Assembly: GCA_963680875.1 (NCBI GenBank)
Contig: OY804577.1
Location: 149,004,196-149,068,195, forward strand
Direction: 5' to 3'
Source of the DNA: Bathymodiolus brooksi
Taxonomy: Eukaryota > Mollusca > Bivalvia > Mytilida > Modiolidae
DNA length: 64,000 nucleotides
Shown piece after piece: positions 1-10,596 of this stretch. Under the pieces are notes generated by a model, which saw nothing but the letters and a program-made list of their open reading frames with translations, did not search any database and was not told where the DNA came from. Both the position numbers and the translations under genes were made by a program. Position 1 is the stretch's first letter; every line of letters begins with the position of its first letter.

Positions 1-1482
1 GAACGTCAGAAGCGAGAACGTATGTAATTTTCTGTGATTATTTTTAAATATTTTTTGGAAGCACAGATTTTAAATATTCATGATTTAAATGCAAACTTAA
101 ATTATTTGTCTTCAAATGTACTATCATTGTATTGTATTTTTGACGTTCAAAATTTTGTTTTGTGTTTAAATTGTGAACTCATAAAAATTATAGATTATAA
201 AATTATGCTAAAATCACTTTGTAAAACTACATTTAATTCTGTTTTTGTTGGTAAAAAATCATCAAAATCGAACAAGAGTCGACTTTGGAATAATGTATTT
301 AAAAAATGTGGTTTTATATGAAATATATAGTAAAACATCACAGTGACCGAATACTTTTTGCACGTCTCTGTATTACAGACATTTTTACATAGACTCTTAA
401 GATCAGATAAAGGTTAGATGCATCCGATTTTCATTTTGTCCAGGAACCTCGAACATTTAATTGTTATTTCATTTATTATTTAGCTTGATTTTAGCCAAAA
501 CCAAGGTATATAATTTTCAAGTTCAGAAAATAACATGCATGCAATTAGAAATTATATCTTTAATGTAGATCATATGAAAATTGCAGACTTCCCCATGATG
601 TCCCCATCTTAGATATGCAAATTATCAAATGGTACCTCATTTCTGGCTACATGTATATACTTAGGAGGCAGGGGGAAGTAGCCTCTTTTTTTTTATCGTT
701 AAGACAGTATGATCATAAATTCATTGATGATACCTGTACATTGTGTATATAAATGAGACTATGAATAAAATAGTTTAAATTTCTTCATTATAATTTCAGA
801 GCTGGTTCATTTCTGTAAAAGTGGTAAACAAGTACAGTTGGATTTGAGGTTATAGCTGTTATAGGCACATAGCTGACCTTGTAACTTTTCAACATATGGC
901 AAACCAGTCGAAATAATTCCTGGCCCCATGTAATATTGGAAGCCACAGATGTCACCTGCTTCATGTCCTGTAATGTCAGACCGATCAACACATACCGTAG
1001 CTATAGCTAGACAACAGCAATTTTCACCATCATCTAATCAGAGGTATTCAATTTCATGTTCTTCTAGCTATAGGCCAGACAAGTCAACAACATTATATTT
1101 TACATTTTACTATCAACTAATCTACTCCTGAGGCAATTTTATAGGGATTAAACTCAGATCACGAAAGCTACCATGATGATTTATTGATGAACCAGAAATT
1201 AGACTTCATTCACAAAGCCTACAAAATAAATGTATAATGATACATGCATACATGAGAGGTTCCGAAAGAAAGTATGGAAGGTGTGATTTTCACTTGGCTG
1301 ATAATTTTGTGATTTTTGACGTAAATATAACTTTCTCATAGATAAAATTTGAAAGCTGAATTCAGATATGTATTTGGGTCCTGATCCCCGACTTAGTTTT
1401 ATCATTAGACTTGTAATTTTGAAGTTTTGAACGCCAACCCTGACACCTGAAACCCTTTGTTTGAAGTTGTGTATTGAAGCGT
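1..1482. other. A/T-rich intergenic sequence, no gene recognised
   Basis: Short open frames occur at 34-321 (+), 788-991 (-), 949-1131 (+) and 1199-1492 (-), each under 100 codons. None has a motif, signal peptide or domain that I recognise, and their composition matches the surrounding A/T-rich DNA. The stretch lies upstream of a LINE and may include part of its 5' untranslated region near the right end, but the exact 5' boundary of that element cannot be placed from one copy. Confidence 0.6.
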
Positions 1483-1500
1483 ATTCATGCATGCATGAAT
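1483..1500. repeat. 18-bp perfect palindrome upstream of LINE ORF1
   Basis: ATTCATGCATGCATGAAT reads the same on both strands. It lies 57 bp before the ORF1 start codon, so it is either in the LINE 5' untranslated region or at the element's left junction. No function can be assigned. Confidence 0.6.
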
Positions 1501-1557
1501 GCGTAAGTGAACGAACTGCGACAGTGTTATTGAGGGCCTATACGAGGCGCCTTAAAA

Positions 1558-2562
1558 ATGCCACACAATAGGGGGAATAGTGGAAACAAGGACAAACAGA
1601 AACAAACGTCTGAAGTATTAAATGAAAGTAGAGAAACTCTTTATGGTACAGATAGGCCAAATGATCCGCTTTCTAATAGTAAGTTTTTCCAATTTATGAC
1701 CAGACTTGATGACAGATTAAAAACAATAGAAACTAATGTAACAAAGTCAGTGGGTGAATTAGACGATATAAAAAGACAGTACGATCAATTTCTGGTACTG
1801 TAACAACTGTTCAAAATGAAGTCAAGGAACTCAGTAAGAAATATGTCGATCTCGAAACACATACACAAGGCATGAGTAACATTTTTGATAACGTACGAAG
1901 TGAATGTTCAGATAACAGCAAAGCTATTAAGGAACTTGATCAAGACAATATTAGTATTTGCACACACATGGAGTCACTGGCGGAAGATCTGAAAGCTTTT
2001 AAATTAGAACGGAATGAAATGAAAAGCACACTGCTGGATTTAAGATGTCGTTCAATGAAGAACAACCTGGTATTCACAGGATTAAGGGAAACCGCAGGTG
2101 AGGAAACGGAAGCTAAATTGAGGGACTTTTTAAGATGTGAGCTCAATATTGATTACTACATTGAGTTTGGTAATGTGCACCGTTTCGGATCCCGCCAGAA
2201 TAACACCAACGGGACTGAAATAAGACCTCGCCCTATAGTAGCTCGCTTCTTATACTATAACGATTTGGCTTATGTGCTCGAATGTGCGAAGCGGCTAAGG
2301 GGGAAGCCATACGGAATAAACCAGCAATTCCCGGCAGAGATTGAAAACCGTAGACGGTCTTCTTTTGGTATACAGCTAAAAGTTGTATCCGGTAATGAAA
2401 GAGGCAAAAAACAGAGGAAAACGGGTAAAACTTGTACGGGAAAGACTTTTTATAAACAATGAGGAATATGTACCCGAAGAAGAGCAAATAACATTGCCAG
2501 CAGCAACCAGCATGAACTTTAAACAGGCACGGTTGACCACGCCTGTGGCCCCCCCATCGTGA
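1558..2562 (+). pseudogene. LINE ORF1: coiled-coil/RRM RNA-binding protein, two frameshifts
   Basis: ORF1 proteins of this type trimerise through a coiled coil and bind LINE RNA as a chaperone. The frame starts at ATG 1558 and runs to a premature stop at 1801-1803. Translation resumes one frame over from about 1791 (through SGTVTTVQNEVKEL) to 2462, so one base, probably a T in the TTTCT run near 1790, has been lost. Heptad-like segments (RLDDRLKTIE; HMESLAEDLKAFKLE) precede an RRM-like core beginning RSMKNNLVFTGL, and a basic C-terminal domain contains EIENRRR. A second shift occurs near 2380 in CTAAAAGTTG. In the other frame the family-typical YPVMKEAK...LFINNEEYVPEEEQ continues to a stop at 2560-2562. 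The start is chosen because it is the first ATG of the open frame and precedes the coiled coil. About 330 codons in all, normal for the family. Confidence 0.85.
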
Positions 2563-2620
2563 CGGCCGGCCAGAGAAACGTCCTCGTATTGGATCTACCC
2601 CCGAGCGACCTACATACTAG

Positions 2621-5600
2621 GATCACCTAGGAGGTCAAACTGTAAATGTACATCAACAAAATTCTAAAAACTGTTCACTTATTAGTGGTAGTATTGTTAA
2701 AGACAATTCTGATAATATATGTGATAATTCGAACTATAACCGTAAATCTTGTGTAAATAAAGGGTTAAATCTTTTGTCATTGAACTGTTGTGGTTTAAAA
2801 TCGAAACAAAATTATCCAGAATTTCATGAGTTTGTTAATACATTTGATATTCTTTGCTTTGTTGAATCAAAAACTGACGATTTAGATGAAATTGTTTTAC
2901 CGGGATTTTTGATAAAGATGAAAAATCGTAAAAGTTTTTCAAATAGAAAATCAGGGGGAATAGTATTGGGTTTTAAGGAAGAATATGATAGTTTTATACA
3001 TCCCATTCCTACTGATAGTCCGTATGTATTCTGGTTTAGAATATCTAGAGAGCTACTTGGGTTAGATGAGGATGTTGTTTGTGGTATAGTTTATATTCCA
3101 CCGGAGTATACGGTTTATTCCTCTGTAGACGCGTTTAGTGAATTAGAAAATGAATATTTGGCTTTGCAGAGGAATTATAAATATATATTTCTAAACGGGG
3201 ATTTTAATAGCAGAACAGCGAAAGACCCTGATTTCATCTATATTGAAAACAATAATGATAATATAGATTTTTTCGAATTATCAGATGTAAATAGTGTAAA
3301 TATATTAGAGTCATTAAATATACCTGTAGGTAGGATTAATAAAGATAGTGTCAAAAATCATTATGGTAGTAGATTGTTAGATTTATGTAAAGGTAATGAC
3401 TTATTTATCATAAATGGAAGGATTGGAAATGACAAAGGTATTGGTAAACTGACTTGTAAGAATAGTAGTGTTGTTGATTATGTTATTTCGTCCGTTGATT
3501 TTTTGAAACATATTGTAAATTTTAGTATTTGTGAATTTAGTAAACTATTTTCCGATGTACATTCACCAATATCGCTGTCATTGAAATGTGAAAATAAAGA
3601 TGAGATAATGGTCACTGAAAATGTAAGTAATAATGCAGAAACTTGTCGTGAGAAACCTAAAAAATGGGATGAGACATATAAGGTAGATTTTGTAAATAAC
3701 ATTGATGTAGATAGTATACAAAACTTGAAAATACAATTGGAAAACTTAAATATTGAGAACGTTGTACAGTCCGACATAGATACTCTTGTAGGTAAGCTAG
3801 GAGAAATATTTGTATCATCTGCGAAGGAAACATTTGGAATAGCCAGTAAACCATTTAAGAATAATAAAAGAAAGGTATGTATTAGCTCAAAACCATGGTT
3901 TGGAGCTGATTGCAAATTTGCGAGGCAACATTACCGCAAACTTAAACGGAGAAGTAAAACTAACAATACTGAGGAAACACGAGAATTAATGAAAAAAGTT
4001 GAGAAATATTATAAGAAACAAATGGATGTAAGTATAAAAAAACATAGAAAGGAAATGACGAAAAAGATTAAAAATTTAAGATCTAACAACAGCAAGGAGT
4101 TTTGGAAGCTGATGAGAAAAGGTACATATCGAAAACAGCCAAATATATCTATCGACACTCTATATGATTTTTTTAAGACCCTGAATCAAAACCCAACAAA
4201 TGATGGCGATGGTGCAACTGTACTACCGGAAATAAACGAAAATTTGGTTAACAATCTAAACATAGAAATTAATGGGCATATTACAAGTGAAGAAATACTA
4301 CATTGTGTTAAAAATTTGAAAAATGAGATAGCTTGTGGCGATGATATTATTAAAAATGAGTATATTAAATCATCAATTGATGTCTTTTTACCCGTTTATT
4401 TAAAGTTGTTCAATTGTATATTTGACTCAGGTATTATCCCTGAGAGCTGGTTAACTGGTAATGTTAAGCCCATTTACAAGAACAAAGGAAATCATTTAGA
4501 CCCGAAAAATGTTCTTCCGATCACGATTTTGAGCTGTTTTGGCAAATTATTTACAGCAGTATTGCTGACAAGATTAAATGCTTTTTCTGAAAATTTTTCT
4601 ATCTTGAATGAAAACCAGAGTGGTTTCAGGAAGGGTTATTCGACAATTGATAATATTTTTGTTCTATATGCTTTCTTTGAATTGTTAAAATTAAAAAAGA
4701 AAAAGTTATTTGTTACATTTGTGGACTTTGAAAAAGCCTTTGATAAGGTATGGAGGGATGGTTTATGGTGTAAATTACTTTTAAATAATATAAATGGGAA
4801 GATGTATAAAGTTATTTATAATATGTATCAGAATATAAAATCTAGAATTGTATATAATAACGCAGTGTCAGATTTTTTCGATTGTAATAATGGTGTGCGA
4901 CAAGGGGAAAATCTTTCCCATTTCCATTTCTCGATGTATTTAAATGATCTGGAACAGTTTTTAAACGATCGAAATGTCAACGGTCTAACACCTATTACTG
5001 AGGATTTTGAAATTGAACTAGATGTATATTTAAAACTTTTTGTACTTTTATATGCCGACGATACTGTTATTATGTCGGAATCAAAAGAAGATATGCAAAA
5101 CCAGCTAAATGTTTTTAATGATTTTTGCAAAAAATGGAAACTCAAAGTAAATGCTGAAAAGTCGAAAGTTCTTGTGTTTAGTAATGGTAGATTACCTGCA
5201 AATTTAAAATTTACTTATAACAATAGAGACTTGGAAATTGTTCCAAATTTTTCTTATCTTGGTATAACATTTTCAAAGTCTGGATCATTCAACGCAGCAA
5301 AAAAAGATCTTGTAAATAAAGGTACGAAAGCTATGTATGAAGTATTGAAGAAAGGTAGACTTCATAATTTGTCAATACAATGTCAACTGGATATTTTCGA
5401 TAAAACAGTAAACCTATACTATTATATGGTTGTGAAACTTGGGGCTTTGGGAAAAACGATATTATTGAGAGAGTTCATCTAAAATTTTGTAAGCTTCTTT
5501 TGCATGTAAAAACATCCACACCAAATTTTATGGTCTATGGGGAATTGGGTCGATATCCAATAGACATTGACATTAAAGTTCGTATGATTTCATATTGGTC

Positions 5601-6240
5601 AAAACTCATTTCAGGAAATCAGTCAAAAATTTCATCATTATCATACAAACTATTGTATATAAAAGATTTTCAAAATAAAAATGTTACATGTGCTTGGTTA
5701 AATAGAATTCGTTGTATTTTGAATGATTGTGGTATGTCATATATTTGGAACACGCAGAATTGTATTTCTGATAAATGGTTGAAATTAGTAGTTAAAAATA
5801 ATTTAGTGGATCAATTTAAACAAACATGGACTTCAGTGATTGAACATTCATCAAAAGGGGATAATTATAAGTTATTTAAGCATGATTTAAAATTTGAAGA
5901 TTATTTGGATGTATTAGATGATAAGGACACATTCTTACTTGTTAAATTTAGGACTTCAAACCATAGGCTACCGATAGAAGTTGGGCGTTGGCGTAATATA
6001 AAAAGGGAAAATCGGATTTGTAACCTATGCATCGGAAGAAACTTAGGTGATGAATTTCACTATCTATTTGAATGTCCATCTTTGTCAAATGAACGTAAGA
6101 AGTATTTTGAACCACACTTTATAAATAGACCAAATATACTTAAGTTTTGTAATCTGATGAATTCAAAATCAGTTAGCGTTTTATGTAATATGTGTAAATA
6201 TATCAGAATTGTAAATATGAGGGTATGTCCTCCAGGTTGA
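2621..6240 (+). pseudogene. LINE ORF2: AP endonuclease-reverse transcriptase, one frameshift, no clear ATG
   Basis: ORF2 nicks the target DNA and copies the LINE RNA at the nick. The frame is open from 2621 (after TAG at 2618) to 5482 but contains no ATG before the conserved endonuclease start LSLNCCGL at 2774, so the authentic start is lost or unconventional. Numbering from 2774, endonuclease residues are N4 (LSLNCCG), E31 (FVESKTD), GDFN at 142-145 and SDVHSPIS at 260-267. The RT block has FVDFEKAFDKVW (D651), GVRQGENLSHFHF and YADD at 760-763, so the catalytic aspartates are intact. Relatives usually have NLSPFLF, so the two His residues look like decay. One base is missing near 5408-5412 (GTAAACC). 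The downstream frame reads YGCETWGFGKNDIIERVHL, then continues to TGA 6238-6240 with a CNLC...HYLFEC zinc motif from 6019. No RNase H domain was seen. Confidence 0.9.
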
Positions 6241-6322
6241 TCCACCTTCTATCTTCCTTTAAATGTAATAATATGTGTTATATTGTTGTTATCTCTGTAC
6301 CTTTGTAAAATTGGTTATGAGA

Positions 6323-6342
6323 AATAAAGATATATATATATA
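6323..6342 (+). terminator. LINE polyadenylation signal and (TA)n 3' tail
   Basis: AATAAA at 6323-6328 is followed directly by an alternating A/T run to 6342, about 80 bp after the ORF2 stop. The hexamer is the canonical cleavage and polyadenylation signal. The simple-repeat tail fits elements that end in microsatellite-like repeats instead of poly(A). Confidence 0.6.
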
Positions 6343-6343
6343 C

Positions 6344-7063
6344 ACTTATACATGTAAGTTATACCAATAGAGCTCCTCCCATATTTATAGTGTGTGGCTA
6401 TCACAGAAACAAAGGGTTCTTTAGATGAACTTGTTACATTTAATTACATGTATGCAATCTACTTCAAATACAGAACATTTCTTAAAAAGAGATTTATGTT
6501 AAATATCATCAGTTACAGTTGACGATAAAATGAAAATAAACACATTTTGAAAAGATCAACCTATCTGATAGAGATCCAATCCCAAAGACAAATTAACTGT
6601 ACCTGTAATGAAATTTTGAGAAATCAATTAATAAGGAATATAGTTATGTAAAAAAAACTGCAGAAAAAAATGTCTAAAATTCCCAAGAGTAAATAATTAT
6701 AATATGATCCTTTGTCAGAGCTTTGTAACATGGACTTAATTTTTTGGTTCATTTCTACATTTCTTTTTAAAGTTTTCTATATTACATTGTAAGTGTAGAA
6801 ATAATAAAAGTGTAATAAATGAAGATAATATTGGTCAGTAGAGAAGTACTGGGCATGGGTAATTATGCTATTTAATTAGGTCACACCACTGATTGATCGA
6901 TATTTATCTCCTCCCCACTGATTGTTTATATGTGCTTTGTGATTTTCATAATTTCTCATTAATGAAATGAGATCATGGAAAATATTTTACGGGATATGTT
7001 TATATCAACAACAAATATCAAAAACTGCAAGATAAGTGCTGTCTTAAATCAATTTTTAATCTA
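6344..7063. other. A/T-rich intergenic sequence
   Basis: No open frame, tandem repeat or inverted repeat stands out between the LINE tail and the TIR element. Confidence 0.6.
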
Positions 7064-7073
7064 GAGATATAAG
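7064..7073. repeat. Left 10-bp target-site duplication
   Basis: GAGATATAAG abuts the left inverted repeat and recurs exactly at 7530-7539 abutting the right one. Confidence 0.85.
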
Positions 7074-7161
7074 CAGTCTGATTAAAATCATACCCCAGAC
7101 TCAATTTTCATATCGTCGGGGTCTGACAGGTATGGCTTACAGGTCATCTTCTCGTGACCTT
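7074..7161 (+). repeat. Left terminal inverted repeat (88 bp)
   Basis: It pairs with 7442-7529. It contains the block CATATCGTCGGGGTCTGACA, whose complement is in the right arm. Confidence 0.9.
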
Positions 7162-7238
7162 ATTAATTTGCATATTGAAACAAAGTATTGACCAATGAGA
7201 TTCGACATAGCAAAAGCCTTCTCGGTTGTCTGTTCAAA

Positions 7239-7515
7239 ATGGCGACGATTGACACAGCCATCGCTCTAGCTCTCCAACAATTCAAAGTTGATCGTTTGAA
7301 AGCAGAACAAAAAAGTAATTTTACAAGCTCTTCTGTCAGGCGAGGATTGTGTAGCTGTGCTACCGACAGGATATGGGAAACCGGAGTTATCTATCCTGAA
7401 CTTCCCAGTTCGTGGAAGCGGTGATTTGATTAGACAATTGAAAGGTCACGAGAAGATGACCTGTAAGCCATACCTGTCAGACCCCGACGATATGAAAATT
7501 GAGTCTGGGGTATGA
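7239..7515 (+). pseudogene. Captured N-terminal fragment of a RecQ-type DNA helicase
   Basis: From ATG 7239 the frame reads MATIDTAIALALQQFKVDRL then KAEQK, which fits the RecQ N-terminal region with its motif-0 glutamine. The reading then breaks at an A-run (about 7308-7314). The other frame, from 7315, reads VILQALLSGEDCVAVLPTGY followed by GKPELS, a helicase motif I (Walker A) in which the usual Ser/Thr after GK is Pro. That substitution and the frameshift would abolish ATP binding. The second frame runs into the right TIR and stops at 7513-7515, so the element's end supplies the stop. The sequence around the start, CAAAATGGCGACG, is a favourable initiation context and looks like a genuine gene start. 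Only about 90 codons of an expected 500 or more are present. The assignment to the RecQ family rests on motifs 0 and I alone. Confidence 0.75.
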
Positions 7516-7529
7516 TTTTAATTAGACTG
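7442..7529 (-). repeat. Right terminal inverted repeat (88 bp)
   Basis: Reverse complement of 7074-7161 with one mismatch. It also encodes the last codons and stop of the helicase-fragment frame. Confidence 0.9.
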
Positions 7530-7539
7530 GAGATATAAG
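7530..7539. repeat. Right 10-bp target-site duplication
   Basis: Exact copy of GAGATATAAG at 7064-7073. Confidence 0.85.
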
Positions 7540-7890
7540 TTTCTTGCATATTAAGTGTAAGTTCCTCTCCGAGTCTAATGTTCTACATACTGCAAATGCT
7601 TCTTCTAAAATTAAGTATTAATTTTGATAATATTGTAGTCTTGCAATAGATCTAAATGTTTGAACTGCACTTTTTTTGTACTATATCTCTTCTAATTCTC
7701 TTCTGTTCTCATGTTTTTTTTTTTACATAAATGGAGATGTATCTTTTCTAGATTTGTCCTATCAATAAAATTTAACGTATAAGTTTGGTCACTGTTTTTG
7801 GATTTCTTTCTTTAGCTCTGTAATATATATCCATGCAATATATTTCCGAGTTATAATCAATTAATTATAGGTTTTACAATGTGTCTTCAC
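7540..7890. other. A/T-rich intergenic sequence
   Basis: Only homopolymeric T runs are visible; no gene or structured repeat was found. Confidence 0.6.
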
Positions 7891-7960
7891 TTACAGTCGC
7901 AAATATCTGTTTACCTAGCTACGATATGCGTCGCTAGGTAAACTCATTTTGCGACCGTAA
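7891..7960. repeat. 70-bp imperfect palindrome (MITE-like foldback)
   Basis: TTACAGTCGCAAA at the left pairs with TTTGCGACCGTAA at the right. Inside these, GTTTACCTAGC pairs with GCTAGGTAAAC around a short centre near 7922-7930. Mismatches are few and one base is unpaired. The whole could fold into a single hairpin. It may be the remnant of a small foldback element; no target-site duplication is apparent. Confidence 0.7.
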
Positions 7961-8510
7961 AACCGACGATTTACATCCGCAAAGCTTAAAATACAATACA
8001 GTTATCTCCTAAATATAATAATTTCAAGCTTCTGATCATGATCAAAATAGTTACTAAAAATATTTTCACCCCTAAAGTTGTTCCATTTAGCTGAAAATAT
8101 TAATATCATATTATTTTTTTCAGAATCAATCCACCAATGAAGGGAGCTTTCCAGATGCTTGATGGAGAAAAAAAACTTTATAGTTGAAGGAAACCTTTCA
8201 TTGTTCATTTAACTTTGTTGTTTTTTATATCTTTCATTTTTTTGCTGACCAAATGTTAGAATTTGTATGTGGTTTTTTTTGTATGCAAGTTTTGTGATTT
8301 ATATATATCAGAATCAGTATGGTTGAGATAATGTGGGTTTGAGTTAATTATAAGGTTATGAGTGTTTAACACCACTTTCAACAATATTGCAGTTTATAAA
8401 GGTAGAAGAAACCGGAGTACCCAGGATAGTATTATATAATATAATGTTGAATGAAAGTTGATTGGTTGAATGAGAATCATGATTTGTATGCCAGTATTTT
8501 GAATTCTAAT
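7961..8510. other. A/T-rich intergenic sequence
   Basis: Weak open frames at 8002-8208 and 8394-8576 on the minus strand show no recognisable domain. Nothing else stands out. Confidence 0.55.
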
Positions 8511-8648
8511 ATGACATGCTGTTTTGGCCTTGTAAACAAAAGGGTATAAAAATCGCCGGTTTATTATGACTTGCACACGCTAATGATCATGACGTATTTG
8601 GCTGTTTTATTATACCCTTTTGTTTACAAAGCCAAAACAGCACGTCAT
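8511..8648. repeat. Inverted repeat, 39-bp arms, 60-bp spacer (MITE-like)
   Basis: The left arm 8511-8549 (containing CTTGTAAACAAAAGGGTATA) and right arm 8610-8648 are reverse complements at 37 of 39 positions. The short spacer has no coding capacity. The layout suits a small foldback MITE; flanking duplications are not clear. Confidence 0.75.
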
Positions 8649-8666
8649 AGAAATAATTTAAGTTTG

Positions 8667-8770
8667 TTGGAGATTTTAATATGGGTACACTATTAAGGAA
8701 TATGGATTAAATATTTACCGTATATGTCCCATTAGAATAGAAATCATTTTTGGAGATTTTAATATGGGTA
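8667..8770 (+). repeat. Spaced direct repeat (21 bp, twice)
   Basis: The same 21 bp, containing GGAGATTTTAATATGGGTA, occurs at 8667-8687 and 8750-8770, 83 bp apart. The DNA between them is unique. Origin unknown; it could be a local duplication or a footprint of an insertion. Confidence 0.65.
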
Positions 8771-10596
8771 ACATTATCTGTGCAAATTTTATACCTCGCA
8801 ACGCACAACATTAGTGGTGATGTGCATTGATTGCATAGGTAGTTATACATCCAACTACCATACGATCATGACTGTCCCCATATTTAATAATATATATATT
8901 TTCTTTAAGAAAGAAAGAAAAATTAGGGTTATATTTTTTCTCTGTAAGGGGATGTGATATATTGGTTTTGATATTTTTATTTTGAATTGCTAAGCTTAAA
9001 ATATTATTGTCCTTTGTTATATTTTTATATACATTAACAAGAATATTTTGAGGTTACAGCTTTCTCAGGATTGGGATGTGTACACTGGTACATTTGTAGA
9101 TCTTACTATGAAACTAACGAAGCTTACGCTTCAGGCCTGGGGCCCCTTATATCCCGGAAACAACTTTTTTAATGAACTAACTTTTCAACAAAATTAATGG
9201 AGTTTTTTTTTAATGTCTTTGTTATTAGAATAAGGCTATTTTAGTAATAGAATCATATGTCAATGGCTTAAAGTACTTAATATTGACCTTAGAATATGCT
9301 CCAATTCCAATTTCATATGGCCTCAAAATGTCCCTGCAATTAGTAAAATTTCCAAATTTGCACCTTAATCCCAAGCTGTATGGGCTCCTTGACTTAGCCA
9401 GAATCTATTCATAGCCTACATTTTGGCAGTTGGATCCTCAAATCCTTTGTTGGTGCACAGCTTAATAGTTTGACAGCTCAGTCCTTATGTTAGAACCAAT
9501 CGGAACCACAAACAGACATATGAATTCTTAATTCAGGCTTGTGCATTCAAACACCAAAAATCAAGACTATCACCTGTTTATCCTAATGATCCCTCTCTAG
9601 TAATTTAAAGAATGAAAAAAAAAAAAATTCTGTGCATTGATGATCCTACAAATTTTTCTTCGTTTTTTGGTACTTTTCGATTATATATTTTTTAGTGTTT
9701 AATTTTAAACTAAAGAATAGATTTATAGGTCAAGTTGTTCTTATAAGTTTGGTCCATTGTTAGCAGGGTGATATTTTTATATGTATACATGTATTTCTGC
9801 TGTTTCCTTAGCCAGCAACTAGTGTTTCAGTTCCCATATTTATTGAGATATTTCTGTTTTCTAGCATAAAATGCTTATAACCCAGTACAGCAATTTTAAT
9901 AAAAATCTGAGATATAGTGGTTAAATTAAAAACAAACAATTATCAGAATCTCCCATGGAACAACACCATTGAAGGAGATACCATCCGTTACTCAGACCTC
10001 TTTGCTGGTGGGAAAGGGATCAATGTTTGGCCCATTGTCAAGGACTCCACCCCAACACCCTGTTCATGGCCCTTTTGACCTTGTTGGTTATTCTTGTTGG
10101 CTGCAAAAGGGCCCACATAATAGTTCAGGGGCCTTAAAATGTAGGTCCTCCACTGGATGTATACCTATTCATTACTTCTATAGATGTTATCTATATACAT
10201 TTGTACATCTTTAATTTAGTCAAATGCAACTTTCACAAGATAAAGATTTTTAGTACATTTATTTTACATGTTTTTTAATCTGATATATTTATTATTACAT
10301 GTACCTGACATATTTGTATAATAATTACATCTAAACATTTTGGCATCTTTAAAATAGATTATGATGGGATGAGTCTGAGAGTAGAAAGAGTGTTTCATCA
10401 TCTGTAAAACTTGCAATAATTTGGATTAATAAATGTTTAGAATTTTATATTTTATTAGTTAACTCAAAAAAATTAAGAACATGGGATGGAAATAAGAACA
10501 TCACAAAAGGTCCTTAAATACACAAAAAATTATGTACATTTTTGTAGTTGGTACCGGTAGTTGCATGGTGTAACGGTCTTAATGTGATTATAGTTG
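8771..10596. other. Intergenic sequence, no gene recognised
   Basis: The longest open frame, 9969-10214 (+, 81 codons), has no recognisable motif. A run of 13 A lies at 9615-9627. Near 10,060-10,140 there is a patch of short G/C-rich words (GGCCC-type) in otherwise A/T-rich DNA, which may be an old dispersed repeat, but I cannot name it. Confidence 0.5.

Larger units (their letters stand above)
1501..6343 (+). mobile_element. Nearly full-length APE-type non-LTR retrotransposon (LINE), inactivated
   Basis: Two consecutive gene remnants have the order expected of a LINE: ORF1 (coiled coil plus RRM-like RNA-binding protein) at 1558-2562 and ORF2 (apurinic-type endonuclease, reverse transcriptase, C-terminal zinc motif) at 2621-6240. 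A short 3' untranslated region with AATAAA (6323-6328) and a terminal (TA)n run (6330-6342) follows. No long terminal repeats are present, which fits target-primed reverse transcription. Three single-base frameshifts make the copy non-autonomous, yet the frames are otherwise open, so the insertion looks fairly recent. The 5' end is approximate, set just before the ORF1 leader, and I found no convincing target-site duplication. The clade is not certain: the ORF1 type is L1-like, while the RT block resembles elements abundant in bivalves. Confidence 0.9.
7074..7529. mobile_element. TIR DNA transposon, non-autonomous, Mutator-like by target-site length, carrying a helicase gene fragment
   Basis: Arms at 7074-7161 and 7442-7529 are 88 bp each and match as reverse complements at 87 of 88 positions (the mismatch pairs 7080 with 7523). 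The outer end reads CAGTCTGATTAAAATCATAC. Perfect 10-bp direct repeats flank the arms. Long TIRs with 9-11 bp duplications are typical of Mutator-like elements; hAT and P elements make 8 bp, Kolobok and piggyBac TTAA. No transposase is present, so movement would need a transposase supplied from elsewhere. The 280-bp interior carries the start of a RecQ-type helicase gene and appears to include its immediate upstream sequence. High arm identity implies a young insertion. The superfamily call rests only on arm and duplication length. Confidence 0.85.

Noticed and set aside
34..321. 95-codon open frame
   Set aside because: No recognisable domain; Asn/Lys/Phe-rich composition as expected from A/T-rich DNA; no supporting context.
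2824..5145. Antisense open frames within the LINE
   Set aside because: Shadows of the ORF2 coding sequence, which has convincing endonuclease and RT motifs on the plus strand.
9969..10214. 81-codon open frame
   Set aside because: No motif or family resemblance, and no nearby gene signal.
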